Positions 62,889 to 64,000 of a stretch of 64,000 nt of DNA are shown here, one piece after another. The DNA comes from Nitrospira sp. GTDB taxonomy: Bacteria > Nitrospirota > Nitrospiria > Nitrospirales > Nitrospiraceae. Location of the stretch: positions 1 through 64,000 of the forward strand of contig JAURZE010000013.1 in assembly GCA_030653545.1 (NCBI GenBank). The letters run 5' to 3'. Made by a program: the position numbers and the translations under genes. Numbering within the stretch: position 1 is the stretch's first letter; each line of letters opens with the position of its first letter. The notes beneath the pieces were generated by a model, which worked only from the letters and a program-made list of their open reading frames with translations, did no database searches and was not told where the DNA came from.

Positions 62889-64000
62889 CTACTTACGCTC
62901 CCGTGCCAGCCGGATCTGCTCAGTGAGGCAAACCGCCACCTGCTCGACCTGTTCCACGGTGATCGCGGAATGAAACGGCAAAGCGATGGTTCGATCGCTC
63001 GTATGTTCGGTGATGGGAAAATCACCGGCCTTAAACCCGAACGTATTCCGATAGTGCTGCTGTAAGTGGATCGGGGCAAAATAGTTATTGCATCCGATTC
63101 CCTGGTCCTTCAGCCCGCGTAGGATGGAATCTCGATCCTCCCGTGAAAACCGATCGGCCAACCGGACCACGTAGACAAACCAACTCATCCGGCCTTGTGC
63201 CGGCCCTTGCGGCATGATGAGCCCCTCTAACTTTTCCAACCTGTTGCCGTACAGTTCGGCGACTGCCGCTCGTTTGGACAAGAGTTCCTCCAACCGGGAC
63301 AGCTGGGCAATGCCGAGCGCGCACTGAATATCGCTGAGCCGATAATTGAATCCCAATCTGGCATGTTCCAGCCAGGCCTGCCCTTCGTCTCGGCCCTGGT
63401 TGCGCATGCTCTTGCAGAGGGCTGCGAGGTCATCGCGATTGGTCAAAATCATCCCGCCCTCGCCGGTGGTCATCTGCTTGTTCGGATAGAAGGCAAAGCA
63501 ACCCGCCTCGCCGAATGTTCCTGCCCTTCTGCCGAACGCCTCAGCCCCGATCGCCTCACAAGAATCTTCGATCACCAGCAGGCCTTTGCGTTTCGCAATG
63601 GCTTCAATACGATCCCATTCCGCACAACGGCCGAAGACATCGACGCCCAGAATGGCCTTGGTCCGCGGCGTGATCGCCGCCTCAATCTTCGCAGGGTCAA
63701 TGTTGTAGCTCTCCGGGTCGATATCGACAAACACCGGCCGAGCCCCTTCCATCAGGATGCAGTTGGCCGAGGCGATAAAACTAAACGGCGTGGTGATCAC
63801 CTCATCACCCTGGCCGATGCCGAGCGCGCGGATGATCAAGTGCAAGGCGCTCGTTCCGCTGTTCACGGCAATCGCGTGCTTCACGCCGACATACTGCGCC
63901 ATCGCGCGCTCGAATTCCGGCAGCTTCGGCCCTAAACTCAGAAACGTCGATTCCATGACATCCAGCACGGCTTTCCGTTCAACCCACGTCAGATCGGGCT
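62889..64000 (-). CDS. DegT/DnrJ/EryC1 aminotransferase, 5' end outside the window
   Basis: At least 370 residues; the coding frame is open to base 64000, where PDLTWVERKAVLDVMEST continues the family start. PLP-dependent sugar aminotransferase: VKHAIAVNSGTSALHLIIRALGIGQGDEVITTPFSF, PVFVDIDPESYNID, EDSCEAIGAEAFGRRAG, FAFYPNKQMTTGEGGM (Schiff-base Lys) and LGFNYRLSDIQCALG. Converts keto-sugar nucleotides to aminodeoxy sugars. May act on the product of the FlaA1/WbpM-type dehydratase. GTG 63968 is an internal codon, not the start. Confidence 0.94.
   Translation of the reverse strand, partial: PDLTWVERKAVLDVMESTFLSLGPKLPEFERAMAQYVGVKHAIAVNSGTSALHLIIRALGIGQGDEVITTPFSFIASANCILMEGARPVFVDIDPESYNIDPAKIEAAITPRTKAILGVDVFGRCAEWDRIEAIAKRKGLLVIEDSCEAIGAEAFGRRAGTFGEAGCFAFYPNKQMTTGEGGMILTNRDDLAALCKSMRNQGRDEGQAWLEHARLGFNYRLSDIQCALGIAQLSRLEELLSKRAAVAELYGNRLEKLEGLIMPQGPAQGRMSWFVYVVRLADRFSREDRDSILRGLKDQGIGCNNYFAPIHLQQHYRNTFGFKAGDFPITEHTSDRTIALPFHSAITVEQVEQVAVCLTEQIRLARERK

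Noticed and set aside
1-64000. CRISPR arrays, tRNA and rRNA genes
   Set aside because: No regularly spaced repeats and no tRNA- or rRNA-like sequence were noticed on reading; a covariance search was not possible.

Overview
The window is a high-GC bacterial chromosome segment with compact, overlapping genes. Its content suggests an autotrophic Gram-negative bacterium, most likely Nitrospira (Nitrospirota): archaeal-type class I aldolase next to fructose-1,6-bisphosphatase, heptosyltransferase-type LPS genes, many TonB parts, and a class of ~120-bp palindromic repeats. The genus is inferred from gene content and style; no marker gene proves it.

Layout. 1-141 is the tail of an IS630-type transposase. 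218-5947 is a housekeeping block (tmk, holB, metG) followed by a secreted unknown, a lone HigA-type antitoxin and an exported methyltransferase. 6148-8132 holds three small orphan genes, two of them ending in attC-like sites, so it looks like a fragment of an integron cassette array without integrase. A brnTA toxin-antitoxin pair with a palindromic operator follows, then a lipoprotein phosphoesterase and a DUF4160/DUF2442 pair. 10781-17127 carries metal genes: a CDF exporter, a COG0523 GTPase, a PAP2 phosphatase, and an outer-membrane receptor flanked by two small periplasmic proteins. aroG (DAHP synthase) sits alone on the plus strand.

18430-35824 is the most striking part: about 23 genes, all on the minus strand, many overlapping by 1-13 bp, starting with a Fur-family regulator (probably Zur) behind a palindromic operator. 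The set contains four COG0523 GTPases (one degenerate), ribosomal proteins L28, L33, S14 and S18, a ZIP transporter, a TonB receptor with PepSY protein and TonB, a dihydroorotase, a Tpx-like protein, MoaB, a WD40 propeller and several small unknowns. It reads as a zinc-starvation island: import zinc, deliver it to selected enzymes, and replace zinc-binding ribosomal proteins with zinc-free versions. Three paralogous small proteins of unknown function occur in this part of the window, two of them immediately upstream of a TonB receptor and one directly after zur.

35915-46797 is housekeeping (tatD, NYN nuclease, amiC, truA, psiF-like, cysE, ispF, ispD, PIN-TRAM protein, htrA, class I aldolase, fbp). 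46851-64000 is a minus-strand surface-polysaccharide cluster: sugar nucleotide synthesis (manB, manC, kdsC-like, rmlD, rmlB, rmlA-like, FlaA1/WbpM-type dehydratase), then glycosyltransferases (GT9, GT4, two GT2, GT25), a methyltransferase, an O-antigen ligase-like protein and a DegT aminotransferase cut by the window end. No tRNA, rRNA or CRISPR array was seen.
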